Positions 1 through 11,062 of a DNA stretch of 64,000 bases are shown here, one piece after another (the stretch's first letter is position 1; the number at the start of each line of letters is the position of its first letter). Source of the stretch: Rosa chinensis (taxonomy: Eukaryota > Streptophyta > Magnoliopsida > Rosales > Rosaceae); the NCBI RefSeq assembly GCF_002994745.2, contig NC_037094.1, positions 17,508,001-17,572,000 of the forward strand, in the 5' to 3' direction. The notes under the pieces are model-generated. The model was given only the letters and a program-made list of their open reading frames with translations, made no database searches and was not told where the DNA came from. The position numbers were made by a program, and so were the translations under genes.

Positions 1-780
1 TGAAAAACTTTAAAAACTGGAACTTTTACAAAAGTTTACCTTGAAAAGTTGCCGGAATTCTTGACATGAAAAGTTGACCGAGGTGGCCGGAAAAGTGGTT
101 GGAGCTAGGCTGGGCTGCTGCAGGGGCTGTGCAGGGACGTGCGGAGGCTGTGCAGGGCTGGCAGGTAGATGCTCGGCAGGGACTAAGTAGCTGTCAGCAG
201 ATGCAGGCACAGGGGTGCACAGGTCTAGGCAGGTGTCGGCATGGGTTATGCCAACCTTTCGGCATATGTCGACAGGGGCAGGCATTGGGGTGCGCAAGGC
301 TCTTGGTAGCTGTCGGCAGAAGGCTTGTAGGGGCTATCGCCAGGTGCAGGCACATGGCTCGGCAGATCTCGGCAGGGCTCGCAGGGGGCAGGCTTAAGGT
401 AGGGCCGGTTCGGATTTTCCGATGGCTGGTTCAGGTCGATTCAGACCGGTCCAGGTGGTTCCGCCACCGGTTCTGGGCTCCTTGGGATTAGGGCTTTGAT
501 ATGTGGGGTGGTGGTTGTCGGATTTTGAGGATTACGAAATTAGGGTTTTCAGGGTTAGGGCTTCGTGCTGATAACGTGTTTTAGGGAATTAGAAATTGAG
601 AGAAAATTGTTGTGTGTTCACATTGATAATATGAGCCTCTTTATATAGAGGATTATAAAGCATAGAGTCTGAATCATACAAGGAAAGATAGTCTTTAGAT
701 TCTTCTAATTAAACTTTATTATCAGTAAGTCAAGTAACTTAAAGTTTGATCTAAACACAAATTAGAATTTTACTTGAACA
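1..780 (-). mobile_element. Copia A, 5' end of an LTR retrotransposon
   Basis: The 5' LTR of a minus-strand element spans 577-780. It runs TG...CA, is about 204 bp, and contains a TATA-like CTCTTTATATAGAGG core. The sequence CGTGCTGATAACG (564-576) lies directly inside it, in the primer-binding-site position. Bases 1-560 are a GC-rich untranslated leader that resembles the leader of the element at 45.2-51.6 kb. The body, the other LTR and the left target duplication lie outside the window. The right flank starts TATTC. The open frames in 10-491 are leader noise and show no retroelement protein motif. LTR assignment rests on direct similarity to the paired LTRs at 45200-45417 and 51353-51570. 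Confidence 0.85.
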
Positions 781-1084
781 TATTCTAATTTTCAAAGAAG
801 GCACTAAGCAGTAGCCAAGTGCTCGCTTCCCAATCTACAGAAGGCACACGTGTGGAGCTGTAGTGCGAAGCCAGACCAACGGTCCTAATTAAAAGTTACT
901 TCCCCACCTCATCCAAAGGCTCCTGTCAACCCCCATTCCAATTTTTATTTTCCTTTATTTAAAAAAAAATAATCACGAAAATAAGGGAAAGTTCCCTTGT
1001 CCTTGTTTTGCCTGCAATTCTAGGTCGGAGGAAAAAAGCACAACCCCTGAAGAACCCTAGTTTGCCTTTTCATCCAAAACCATC
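781..1084 (+). promoter_or_regulatory. Promoter and 5' leader of the NUP50-type gene
   Basis: About 300 bp lie between the Copia A LTR and the nucleoporin start codon. They must hold the core promoter and 5' UTR. An A-rich stretch sits near 960. No clear TATA box was picked out. The retrotransposon LTR with its own TATA-like sequence ends only about 300 bp upstream, so it could influence transcription. That is inference only. Confidence 0.4.
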
Positions 1085-2999
1085 ATGATGGGAGGAGCCA
1101 AACGTTTCGGCTTATCAGATACCAACTCCGACTCCGCCGCCGTAAGTAATGCTTTTCCGTTCCAAAGTTTCAGGCTTTTTTTGTTTTGTCTTTGTTGACC
1201 TTTTTTTTCTCAGAAAAGTTGGCAAAACCCTAACAAATTAGGGTTTTGAGGATAGTGGAGGTCGTGTGTATTAGGGGTTTTTGGTTTTGGTGTTGTTGAA
1301 TGGTGTAAAGGTTTGAAATTTGAGTTACCCAAGCTGAGCACGTACTGGATTTTGCTTGTTTTGCTTGCATTATAGTTCCAGTGTTGAAATGTGAAGTTGT
1401 GAAGGGTTATTTGCTGGTATTTTTGTTAGTTTATGGGATTATTCCGGGTTTTCGGATTGAGTGGTTCGTGCTGTTCGAGTCTGTTCCTGAACTAGCCAAA
1501 GATTTTGGAGCTAGAATAAGTGAAGCAAGAGTAGTATAGTAGATTGAAACTAAGTATTAGCAGTGAAAGGAAAGTAATTCGTGTTTTGACTTGATTTCAG
1601 ACTTTGATTTGGTTTGAGTACGGTGGTTTGGGTTGGTTTTTGGGTGGTATGTTCTATCTTGAGTGCAAAGTTTGAAAACGGTGTAGTCTCTGTACCATAT
1701 GATTGCCACCTTACTGACTTGATTATGTGCCAAAGTGGAGAGGACAAGAAAGCTGAATTGAAAATTAAGGTTGGAAGAGAAATGCAGACAGTGAAAAAAG
1801 AGAAAAATATTGCTGCCATTCTTCGTTTAGAGGCTTCTGGAGAGGGTGCGTAAGAGGTGGTACATTTATGGTAGGAGAGCCAAGGTGTGGGGGTTTATTG
1901 ATGTCAAAGAAAGATCTCAAGTTTAAGGTTTCCCCTCTCAATAGGAAGTTATGTATCAATTGGTTTTTCCCAGCTTCTGTATATTTTGGAAGTTCCGTGG
2001 TTTCTGTTTTGTATTATTGTACTGATTGTTTTAGTAGTGTACTACTGTTTTGAATAAAATTTTGATATATATTAATGATGCATGAATTTGTGTCTTTTGC
2101 GTGATTTTGGATGTGCAGTTTTTGTATCGATGCTTATTGTAATTTCTCTTACATTAATGATGCAGTTTCGGAACAAAAGAATAATGACAGGATCCTCATT
2201 TGATGTTCATAGAGCAGAATCTTCTCAAGAGCAGATTACGGCTACACCTTCATTGGATGAACGGCGAGCTGAGTCATCGCGGCGGCATGTGAGAGCTCTC
2301 AACACCCAATTTGCAAGGTCCACCTTATTTCTATCTCCATAACTGTGCTGCCATGATGTAGCATGTCCTTATAGAAATTTCTTTTCATAAATGGTTCCAA
2401 CTAAACAATTTGGTTCTTCTTACTGACACTGCTCTTTAGTATCAAATATGACGTGCAATTTCTCAACTCCGTATGACTTGATATTCTTTGCATAACACTG
2501 AAGTTTCTAGACCAGTTAAAATTATTTTCATTCTTGGAAATTAATTTTGCAACCCAGATACACGGCTGTCACTCTGTCAGTTTTTCTGTATTTTATGGAC
2601 CCATTCAAAAATTTATTTTCTTTCTCTCTAAATATGCCTCTTTTCTCTACAGTTGGGTACAGACACAACTAAAAAATCAGCCTGATGAAATTTGGGAAGA
2701 CGGTATTCGAGATTACCTGGCCCATGCTTCAAACATCATGGTAATTCTTTAGAATTTGTTTTCTATCTGGAGATACTTCTACCTTCTTGGCTAGTACATG
2801 ATTTGTCAAACAAATCTATTTTACAGAAGCTAATCAGATAGGTTCCACAGATAATTGCTTGTTCAGGCCTTTCTTTTTTTCTCTAAATCTTCTCTTTGAC
2901 GGGGTCTGGGTCGGGGTGGGATGGCAAATGCATTTACCTACATGAGATATGAGCCTGTGCATGTAACTGAATAAACATGTTTAGGACCACATCTCCACC

Positions 3000-3030
<31 letters not shown>

Positions 3031-6000
3031 AACAAAACAAAACAAAAAGTTTCATTTTGTCCACTTAAAAGACTTGCTGCATTCAACCTCTTATGTCAGG
3101 AAAAATTCAGTGACGTTGTGAACTGGCTTAAAGTAAATGCTGCAAAAGGAGAAACTTTGGCTGCTGCAGGATCTCAGACTTCTACTGAGAAGAAAAAGGA
3201 GTCGGAGTCCACAAAGAATGAGACGAACAAATTTCAGGCGACAACCCCTTTCTCGTCAGTTGGTGCAACCACAAACTTTACAGCTCCATGGAGTACTGGA
3301 GTGTTCTCGAACAGCCAGAGCTCTACAGGAGTATTCTCCAACAACCATAGCTCCACCGGAGTGTTCTCTACCAGCAAAAGTTCTACAGGAGTATCTTCCA
3401 ATGGCCAAAGCTATTCAGGATTATATAACAGCCAAAGCTCTCCAGTCTTCTCCGCTAATCAGAGCTCCAGCATATTTTCCAGTAGTCAGAGCTCCAGCAT
3501 ATTTTCCAGTAGTCAGAGTTCCGGCATGTTCTCCAATAGCCAAAGCTCCAGCATGTTTTCCAATAGCCAAAGCTCCGGCATGTTTTCCAATAGCCAAAGC
3601 CCCGGGCAATTCTCAAATAGTCAAAGCTCTAAAGTTTCTTCCGATAGTCAAAGCCCTGGGTTATTTTCCAATAGTCAAAGTTCGGCATTATTTTCCAATA
3701 GTCAAAGCCCGGGATTATTTTCCAACAATCAAAGTTTTGGGGGATTCTCCAACACTCCCAGTTTTGGGTTATTCTCCAACAGTCAAAGTTCTGGGGCATT
3801 GTCCAATAGTCAACCCCCTCCCTTGTTTGGTAGGTGTTGTTTTAGTTACGCATGTCACTTATGATTTATAGGAATTCATGGTCAGTGTGTTTATTAGAAA
3901 ATCCAAGTAGGAGATTATGTGCCAAAAAGAAAAAATAATGTTTCAATATCAAAAATGTTATTGTTCTGTGGCAGAATAGAATTGAAGGAGTGAAACTCCA
4001 GTTGAATCATAATGATAGTCAAAGAAATAGTTTAAGTAGTTTAGAGAATGTTTTCATGGAGAACTGATTGAACTTCTGGTATTTTTAAAGTGTTTTATGG
4101 AAAATTTGCAAACTCTTAAAACGCACAACTTCAATTCCATAGGTAAAAGTGGTTGCTGTTAGTTTGACGTTCTTTCAATATTCATTCTTGCTAGTTTTCT
4201 TCCTGTCATTGATCCAGCTCCAGTACACTAATCAAAGATTAGGAAAACTGAAACCCGTAATATGTACAAGTTCTCCTGTTTTGGAGTAGAGAAGTGTTAT
4301 TCCTGTTATTTTGTTGTGGACTTGACATCCTTTTTTTCTTTTGTGATCTTGTGTACCAGGAAGTCAGAGTTCAGTTCCTCAAAACCGTGATGCTTCTGAT
4401 GAAGCAGATGCTGGTGAGACAATTAAGTTTCTACTCTTTTTTCTTTCCTCATTTCTTTCAATGTATGTTTGATTTCAGTTTCTGTTTGCTGATAATTATA
4501 GGAAGTATCTAGATATGGTCTTCTTTACTCTTATCAAGTATTGAATCTATCGTTTTGGTTATCAGATAATGATGTGGAGGAACCTAGCAGCCCATCTGTG
4601 AAAAAGTCTGAAGAAAAGGGTGTTGTCGTAGTCCACGAAGTCAAGTGCAAACTTTATGTGAAGGTATGGGCGTACAATAGTATATATTTGTTCACCGTCA
4701 ACCACGTATGGGTAATCAGAATTCTTTATGTGCTGAAACAAATTTATTCTGATTTTGTGTTTTCATATATCTAATTGCTAGATGCACACTTTAATTTGAT
4801 TGAAGGACGAAAACTAATGTATGGTGGTTACAGTCTATCGATACTTATTTTGAATTTTCCAAGTTTAACAAGCAGGTATTTGAAGAAGAGGTTGCCATGT
4901 AAGAAATATGAATCTGTATATAATATAGCAGTAAAGTATTCATAGGGTTAAGTTATCCAGGATGCACTTGATTTCAAATTTTGGGGTGTAGTGTATCTCT
5001 TGAATTTTCTGGATGAAAGTTGCATATTGCAGCTAACAATGCTGTGCATTACGGTATCAGTATTCTAGTACTGTATTCCTTTTCAACAGATGGAGAAAAT
5101 AAAAAAGTGAGTTGGATATGTAACTTCATATGACACAATTAAGTTGTGCCCCTCACTGGGAAATAAAGGGAGGAACAGTCGTAGCCTTATAGAAGTGAAC
5201 CACTATTTCATACACTATACCTTGGATAACACTGATTGATCAATATAGAGATCATCACTAGAACTTGTTACAGCATTTTGTATCTTTATCTGTTTTCTTT
5301 GTAGTTCACTTTGTTCTGGTACTGTTTTAGGCTACACATACCACCTGTCTCTCAACTGGTTGTGATCATAGTCTAATGCTACCCGTGTGCTGTTCTAAGA
5401 AATTATCTTCTGATGCTTTATGTCTATTCCACATTTGAGTGCTGCCTTTGATGGGTGCATTGTGTTCAGTGCTTTGGTTATTTTCTTGATTGATGCATTG
5501 TGTTCTTTCCAAAATCGCTGAGTGTTGTTCCACGGGCCACTTTTAAGTTAATATTTGCCGATTATTTTTTGACACCCTTTTCTTGATCTTGATATGTACA
5601 GTCAAGTGATCCAGTGGATAGTTGGAAAGATAAAGGGACAGGGCAGCTAACGATAAGATGCAAAGAGGGTGTCAGCAAGGGTACAAAAGAATCAAAACCA
5701 ACAGTCATTGTTCGCAATGATGTATGTTTTCCTTCCAGACATCTGTGGTTTCAAATATATAGAACTGGTGTTAAAATTTAGTTGACATATTTGGTTGTTT
5801 TAGTTTTACTTTGTGCTTTTCCCCTTGTTAAGTATAGGAGTCAGATGTGGTATGTGAAACTAGTTATAGCTTTGTAGTCTATGATATGGGAACGGGTTAT
5901 GAGAGAACAAGAAATTGTTTATAGATTTCTTCCCCCGTTTCCTTATTGAACATTTATGATGGTATGAATATTCTCTATTTCTGTTGTCCCTTTTTCAGTT

Positions 6001-6658
6001 GTTACTAGTGTGGGGTTGGCTTTATTTTCTTTTTCCAGTTTTCTGCAAATCATTGCAACTCTAAACCCTGGATGTCTTGACCGAAGTCTCACTTTCCATT
6101 CTCTTTACTGATGGCAGGTGGGAAAGCTGCTGCTTAACGCGTTGTTATATTCAGGCATCAAGACTAATCCGCAGAAGAATTCCCTTGTTGCGATATTTCA
6201 TACTGCGGTAATACAATGCTATGATATTTGAATGTTCAATTAGTGTTGGTTATAACCATCTAGCAGGTATACATTACAGCAGGGTTATACTGCTATGAAT
6301 CAAATAACAAATCTTAAAAAGGCATTATAAGTAGTTTAGCTGCCAAAAAAAAATTTGAGAAGCTCTTGGGAGTTCTCTTTATTCTTCTCTTGAGTGTCTC
6401 TTTTGTGGGATTTTGGGGTGGTCATTTGAACTTGATCCATTGATTAGGTATGTTAGGAATTAAAGCAACTAATGTCAATGCAATAACAAAAGAGTGCAAT
6501 TTCTCCTGATTTTGTAGGGCTATGGTGATGGAAATGAAGGTAGTAATCAAGATAGTGTCGTGGCACAAACCTTCTTAATAAGGATGAAGACAGAGGAGGA
6601 TAGAAATAAACTGGCCACAGCAATCCAAGAATATGCTCCTGCATCTGAAAGCGAGTAA
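1085..6658 (+). CDS. NUP50: NUP50-type FG nucleoporin with RanBP1 domain
   Basis: Nine exons join in frame to 509 codons: 1085-1141, 2166-2317, 2653-2740, 3100-3829, 4360-4413, 4566-4663, 5602-5721, 6118-6207 and 6518-6658 (TAA). All introns are GT-AG. The N-terminus MMGGAKRFGLSDTN is basic and nucleoporin-like. Residues about 20-125 match the conserved plant NUP50 region (HVRALNTQF, WVQTQLKN, DYLAHASNIM, FSDVVNWL). Residues about 167-336 are a Ser/Asn/Gln-rich repeat with scattered FG dipeptides. The C-terminal about 125 residues form a RanBP1-type Ran-binding domain (VKCKLYVK, WKDKGTGQL, RNDVGKLLLN). In this family the protein sits on the nuclear basket, binds importin-alpha and Ran, and helps cargo release during import. 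The first of two adjacent ATGs was chosen as start. Exon 2 uses a weak donor (AAG|GTCC), the least certain junction. Confidence 0.9.
2997..3032 (+). repeat. Poly-C / poly-A run in NUP50 intron 3
   Basis: A run of more than twenty C residues is followed directly by an A-rich run, about 70 bp before the exon 4 acceptor at 3098-3099. It extends the exon 4 reading frame upstream as a spurious proline/lysine peptide. Its length is likely to vary between individuals and to be error-prone in sequencing. Confidence 0.85.
3295..3810 (+). repeat. In-frame 27-bp repeat array coding FSNSQSS units
   Basis: Exon 4 of the nucleoporin contains roughly 18-19 units, mostly 27 bp, each coding a nine-residue motif close to SxFSNSQSS (variants GMFSNSQSS, PGLFSNSQS). 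The units are nearly identical in the centre (3470-3620) and more divergent at both ends, the usual pattern of unequal exchange. The tract is intrinsically disordered and low in FG compared with animal FG nucleoporins. The ends contain the few FG/LFG dipeptides. Confidence 0.85.
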
Positions 6659-7215
6659 AAACAGAACCTCTTATTTGCTGTAATCATCCACAGCTACAAC
6701 AATGTAATGGTGTATTACTAGAAAGGATCATTTTTGTTCTCTATATATTCTGCAAGGGCTGCTTCGTTAGCTGGCCCTTTTTTGAGGCTCCAATCGAGCA
6801 GAGGGTCACTTTGATAGTTCAAATAAATTGTAGCGTGTTTAAGAGGCAATCTTGTACCATAAGGGAATGATAGTGGTTATGTGTTGCCGAAAATTTGTAA
6901 CTTGTTATCTTTATGCAATCTACCTATCAATTGTTGGATGATTACAGTTATTAATGCACCACCTATACCCTTTCTACCCTTATTATTCATGGTTGTGTTT
7001 TCATTTTGGTTCCAATGGCTTTTACTTCGAACTAAACATGTCTTTCTGATGTCTTCCAGAACTAGAGAGAATGAAGCAGAGGGAACTCGAGATCAATGCT
7101 TGAAAATGAGGGAGATACTTTGTTCTTTTTCGACAAACCTCAGTGACAAGTTTTTGGCTGCACGGATGTGTATGTAAAGGGTTATATTAGATATTGGAGA
7201 TCTCTCTAACAAATC
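6659..7215. other. NUP50 3' UTR and spacer before the tRNA
   Basis: The first 200-300 bp probably form the 3' UTR of the nucleoporin gene. The open frame at 6881-7177 shows no recognisable domain and was not accepted as a gene. Nothing else was seen. Confidence 0.4.
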
Positions 7216-7287
7216 GCGTCTGTAGTCCAACGGTTAGGATAATTGCCTTCCAAGCAATAGACCCGGGTTCGACTCCCGGCAGACGCA
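7216..7287 (+). tRNA. tRNA-Gly (anticodon TCC)
   Basis: A complete 72-nt cloverleaf. The 7-bp acceptor stem GCGTCTG pairs with CAGACGC and the discriminator base is A. The B box GGGTTCGACTC is present. The anticodon stem ATTGC/GCAAT encloses the loop CTTCCAA, giving anticodon TCC for glycine. There is no intron and no encoded CCA, as expected for a nuclear gene. A run of T residues directly after it (7290-7297) is a pol III terminator. Confidence 0.96.
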
Positions 7288-7380
7288 ATTTTTTTTTTAT
7301 TTGCTTTATTTTTGTTTTGTAACTTGTGTGTTTTACATATCTATTGATCTCGAGGCTGAAAACTGAATTCTTAAAGAAAT

Positions 7381-7753
7381 CTGAGTTTTGAAAATGTCAA
7401 TAATCGAGACTGAGATGTCGTTTTGCCAAGCTCTCATTTGGATTTTGAAACAAGTACATACAATCGGAAACTTTTTTTTATTTTTTTATTTTATTGTTCA
7501 ATCACACGGTGTACTCAAAGTCTTCTTAAGCCCAAAGACTAATCTATGCTCGGGGGATTTGTTCAATCACACTGAGTTTTGAAAATGTCAATAATCGAGA
7601 CTGAGATGTCGTTTTGCCAAGCTCTCATTTGGATTTTGAAACAAGTACATACAATCGGAAACTTTTTTTTATTTTTTTATTTTATTGTTCAATCACACGG
7701 TGTACTCAAAGTCTTCTTAAGCCCAAAGACTAATCTATGCTCGGGGGATTTGT
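7381..7753. repeat. 191-bp near-perfect tandem duplication
   Basis: Two copies, 7381-7571 and 7572-7753, are almost identical by eye. The unit starts CTGAGTTTTGAAAATGTC and ends in CTCGGGGGATTTGT. Each copy encodes the same short open frame (7388-7582 and 7579-7791), so those frames are a product of the duplication and not evidence of a gene. It begins about 90 bp past the tRNA terminator. The near-identity implies a recent event. Confidence 0.9.
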
Positions 7754-8101
7754 CAGAACGCTTCCTCCCCTGGCCACCAAGAATATATTGAGATTTAACT
7801 CCAATAAGCGTCGGCGAGATTCGAATCTGGATATGGGGTTCCACACCTGGTTCAATCGGAAACTTGATAATGCCTAAACTTGAGTAAAACAATCAACATT
7901 TAAGAAGGCATCGTCACCCTATATTACACGAAAATTACGGCAAACGAGGCCCATGCAAACACCAGAGTTCAGCTCTTCAAATGACTCATCCTACAATCAA
8001 GTTTTTTCCTGTGTATGCAAGTACTGTATATATATGTTTCCCTCATGAAAGTATTGTTTAATTATGTTTCCCTCATGGCCGCCGGAAACTTATTCGGTCT
8101 T
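7754..8101. other. Spacer between tRNA region and PEPKR1-like gene
   Basis: Nothing recognisable as a gene. It probably includes the 3' UTR of the minus-strand kinase gene close to 8101. Confidence 0.3.
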
Positions 8102-10406
8102 CTAGCAGACAAGTGACAATCTAAGAGATGGGACTGTTGGAATATGAGTGCATGATGCCCAACGAAAAACTGATTCGGTTACAATGAGATTTAGCTGATC
8201 AAGCTCACCAAGTCCAATTGTATGATTCCTTTTGCTGTGAATTCCGGCAACCCTAGACAGCCCATTTGTTCCACCTCTCCGAAACTCTTTGCGTTCTAGT
8301 TCTCCATCATCACACTTAGCTGGTGAGCATTCCAGCTCAAGTAGCTTCTCCACATTTGACTCTGCATTTCTCAACAGGAGGAGTTTTAGGACAGATATAA
8401 GTAGCTCATTCGTCATTTACTCAATAGTAACAAATATACTAAATAAACAATAACAAAAGTCCTGCTGATAAGCCAATAGGTATGCATTAATACCACACAA
8501 TGACACACCAAAAATTATAAGCATTTTGTTTACTGTAGCTAGGAAATAAGATACCTCCACAAATTGGATCCAAAGTTGACATTTTAGCTTTAAATCTCAA
8601 TGGAATGTTTCCTTGCACTTCTGCAGAACTTGGACTGAAGAAGGTAAAGCTAGGCATTGATGGAACTGGTGAAGAAAACTCAGTTGCACTTGATTCATAA
8701 GCACAGCTGCTGAAAGAAAAGCCTCCAGATGCAGGGCAAGGAGTACCATTCTCATCTAGGAAAGAGGAGAAAGATGATTTGCATGTGAATGCAGGTGAGT
8801 GCCACAGTTTCCCATCAGCAGTTGTTGGTGAACCCTCACCGAAGCTAAAGTCCTGATTCCTGTCAACGGATGCAGGAGAGAATGAATCTTCATCCAGTTG
8901 CAGCTGTCTGAAGACGCGGGTGTTTTGGTTGTACAGTTCTTCATGTGCTTGCGCACAGTCTTCCATCCATGGGTGAGCTGCATAGGATATAAACATTATT
9001 ATACACAGAACTTGGAGCAAACAGCAGGAATCAATAATTGAGCAATTTTGGAAAGACATTTGGGATGACTTTATACAGTTGCTAGAGGACTAAATATTAG
9101 TGCTGGAATCTGGATTAGTCAAATTAACCAAAAGACAAACTTTACTGCCCATCAGAACATATGACATGACAGTACCATGATAAGCAGTAACTTGCAAAGG
9201 GCAGGTTTAATGGCCTAATCTGAAGTGTCTTCAATGCCCTTACAAGCACGTCTAAACAACCATGAATGTCACAAATTAATCAACTGCATGTCAAACTATT
9301 GTTATATCCTTTAACCGCAAATTTAGATTCGGGATCCAGAGAACAGATATAGTCTTCTGTCGGTTACTATAGCAAATACGCTTTGAAATTGACAATGATG
9401 AACTGTTGTACCTAGAACCTGAGCAGCTGTGAGCCTCCTGGAAGGATCAACACAAAGCATTTCAGCAATCAACTGCTTGGCAGAAGCAGATATGTGACCC
9501 CAAGGACCGGGAGGGAACCACAGATCTGCGGCCCTAACAGCGTCAAAAATACTTGATTTCGTCTTACCCCAAAACGGAGGCACTCCACTAAGAAGAATGT
9601 AAAGAATAACTCCAGCACTCCACACATCAGCAGACTGGTTATAACCTCCTGTAAGTACCTCAGGGGCTATGTAAAATGGACTTCCAACAGTGCCATGCAA
9701 TTTCTGCCCTGTTGATACAAAAAGGAAGTGATTACAGTGAAATAAATATGTATTTTTGTAGAAAGGTCCAAATTTGTAGATGTAAACAAAAGGAAGGGAG
9801 TAAGAAGATGAGCTAACCGGGTTTAATGTAGGTTGCAAGACCAAAATCTGCCAACTTAATTGGTGAGGATGAAGATTTTGTGGCCAAAAGAATGTTTTCC
9901 GGCTTCAAATCTCTATGAACAACACCCTTCTCATGACAATACTTAACAACATGCATCAGATGCCTAAAAAGAACCCGAGCATCAGTTTCCGAGTATCTGC
10001 CTTGCTTCTCGAGCCGGTGAAAAAGCTCCCCTCCAGCACATAATTCCATCAACAAATGCACATAATGTTCATCCTCATAAACTGCCTTGAGACTCACAAC
10101 ATTCGGATGTCCAGACAACCTAGACATTATTTCAATTTCGAGCTTGATGCTGCGCGCATCATCATGCGTGACCAATCTATCTTTGGCAATAGACTTACAA
10201 GCCAAAACCTCACCTGTGAGCTTATCCGAACATGCTCTTATGACACCAAACTGCCCCCATCCCAATTGCTCACCCAGAATATACTGGTCTTTCAAATTTC
10301 CCACTTGGGTTGCTTCAAGAATAGTGTCAAAATGGCTTGCCACTCTGTAACAACTGTAGACTCGAATTGAAGGCTGCCTAATGTCGATTTTGTTGGCTAT
10401 TTCCAT
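8102..10406 (-). CDS. PEPKR1: CDPK-like Ser/Thr kinase without EF hands (PEPKR1-like)
   Basis: Four exons on the minus strand, 10406-9818, 9708-9412, 8977-8555 and 8361-8102 (stop), join in frame to 522 codons. All introns are GT-AG in phase 1. The start is the ATG at 10406; the frame open upstream of it has no nearer ATG. Kinase landmarks: glycine loop GWGQFG (residues about 49-54), lysine K71 in LACKS, catalytic loop HRDLKPEN (164-171), DFG (187-189), and APE (211-213) in YIAPEV. The domain ends near HPWM. The tail of about 220 residues is rich in Ser, Phe and Pro and has no EF hand, so this is a CDPK-superfamily member not directly activated by calcium. To my recollection the length equals Arabidopsis PEPKR1 (PEP carboxylase kinase-related). 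The kinase is expected to be cytosolic or nuclear, and its substrate is not known from sequence. It converges with the NUP50-type gene. Confidence 0.88.
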
Positions 10407-11062
10407 ACCAGGAAACACAACTCTACTATTCCTTGCTTTAAGTGTCACAATTCAGCATATTAATAAGAGCAGTTCATAGTATAAAATTGCAAAAGGGTCC
10501 TCAAATCATCATCCAGGGGCTTCCAAGATCATATACTTGTACTCTCGATCATGGTGGACAATATGGTCGAAGAACACATAACCCGTTCTTCAAACGGTGA
10601 CATTCCTGAATCCTCACCAATCACCTGCTGCATAACATAAACATGTATCAGTTTTCAAACACCTTGATGAAATAAACTCTGGAATTAACATTTTACATGA
10701 ATTTTCTTCTTTTGGGTGATACAATATAGCATTACTAAAACAAACCCATATCCCAAATTTGTCAAAGTTATAAGCTCACCCACCACCCTACATATTTCAA
10801 ACCCAAAGTCAATACCTTATCACTCAAAAGTAAGCGTGATACTCAATTGACCAACAAGATTGAAAACCCACATGAACAAAAGCAACTGAAAACCCCATAA
10901 ACAAGCACAAATCCTAAACACAAACAATCAAAACTCATAAACACAGCAAAACCATAGCAGAACAGAACAACCATTCAAGTTCCAAGCTTTTCTTGAACAC
11001 TGATAAACCAAGCACATCAAAGAACTCACATTTTGAGAGAGACAGAGAGAGACAGAGAGAGT
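10407..11062 (-). promoter_or_regulatory. 5' leader region of the PEPKR1-like gene
   Basis: On the minus strand a CT-rich block (11034-11062, GAGAGA on the plus strand) lies where a transcript start would be expected. A probable leader intron has its acceptor near 10627 (GCAG). The mature leader would then contain the upstream ORF at 10603-10529. These boundaries are inferred from splice consensus only. Confidence 0.35.
10529..10603 (-). other. Possible upstream ORF in the kinase leader
   Basis: A 24-codon frame with its own ATG (10603-10601) and TGA (10531-10529) ends 123 nt before the kinase ATG. The peptide begins MSPFEERVMC and is rich in Ser and Thr. If transcribed, it would be met first by scanning ribosomes and could reduce translation of the kinase. 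I do not recognise it as a known conserved-peptide uORF. Confidence 0.35.

Noticed and set aside
2977..3099. Proline/lysine-rich N-terminal extension of the exon 4 frame
   Set aside because: It translates the intronic poly-C/poly-A run. The acceptor TGTCAG at 3094-3099 and frame continuity with exon 3 place the exon start at 3100.
3421..3609. Minus-strand repeat-rich frame (IGKHAGALA units)
   Set aside because: It is the complement of the NUP50 27-bp coding repeat.
10056..10370. Plus-strand frames opposite the kinase exon
   Set aside because: Antisense shadow of the conserved kinase domain in exon 1. No independent support.
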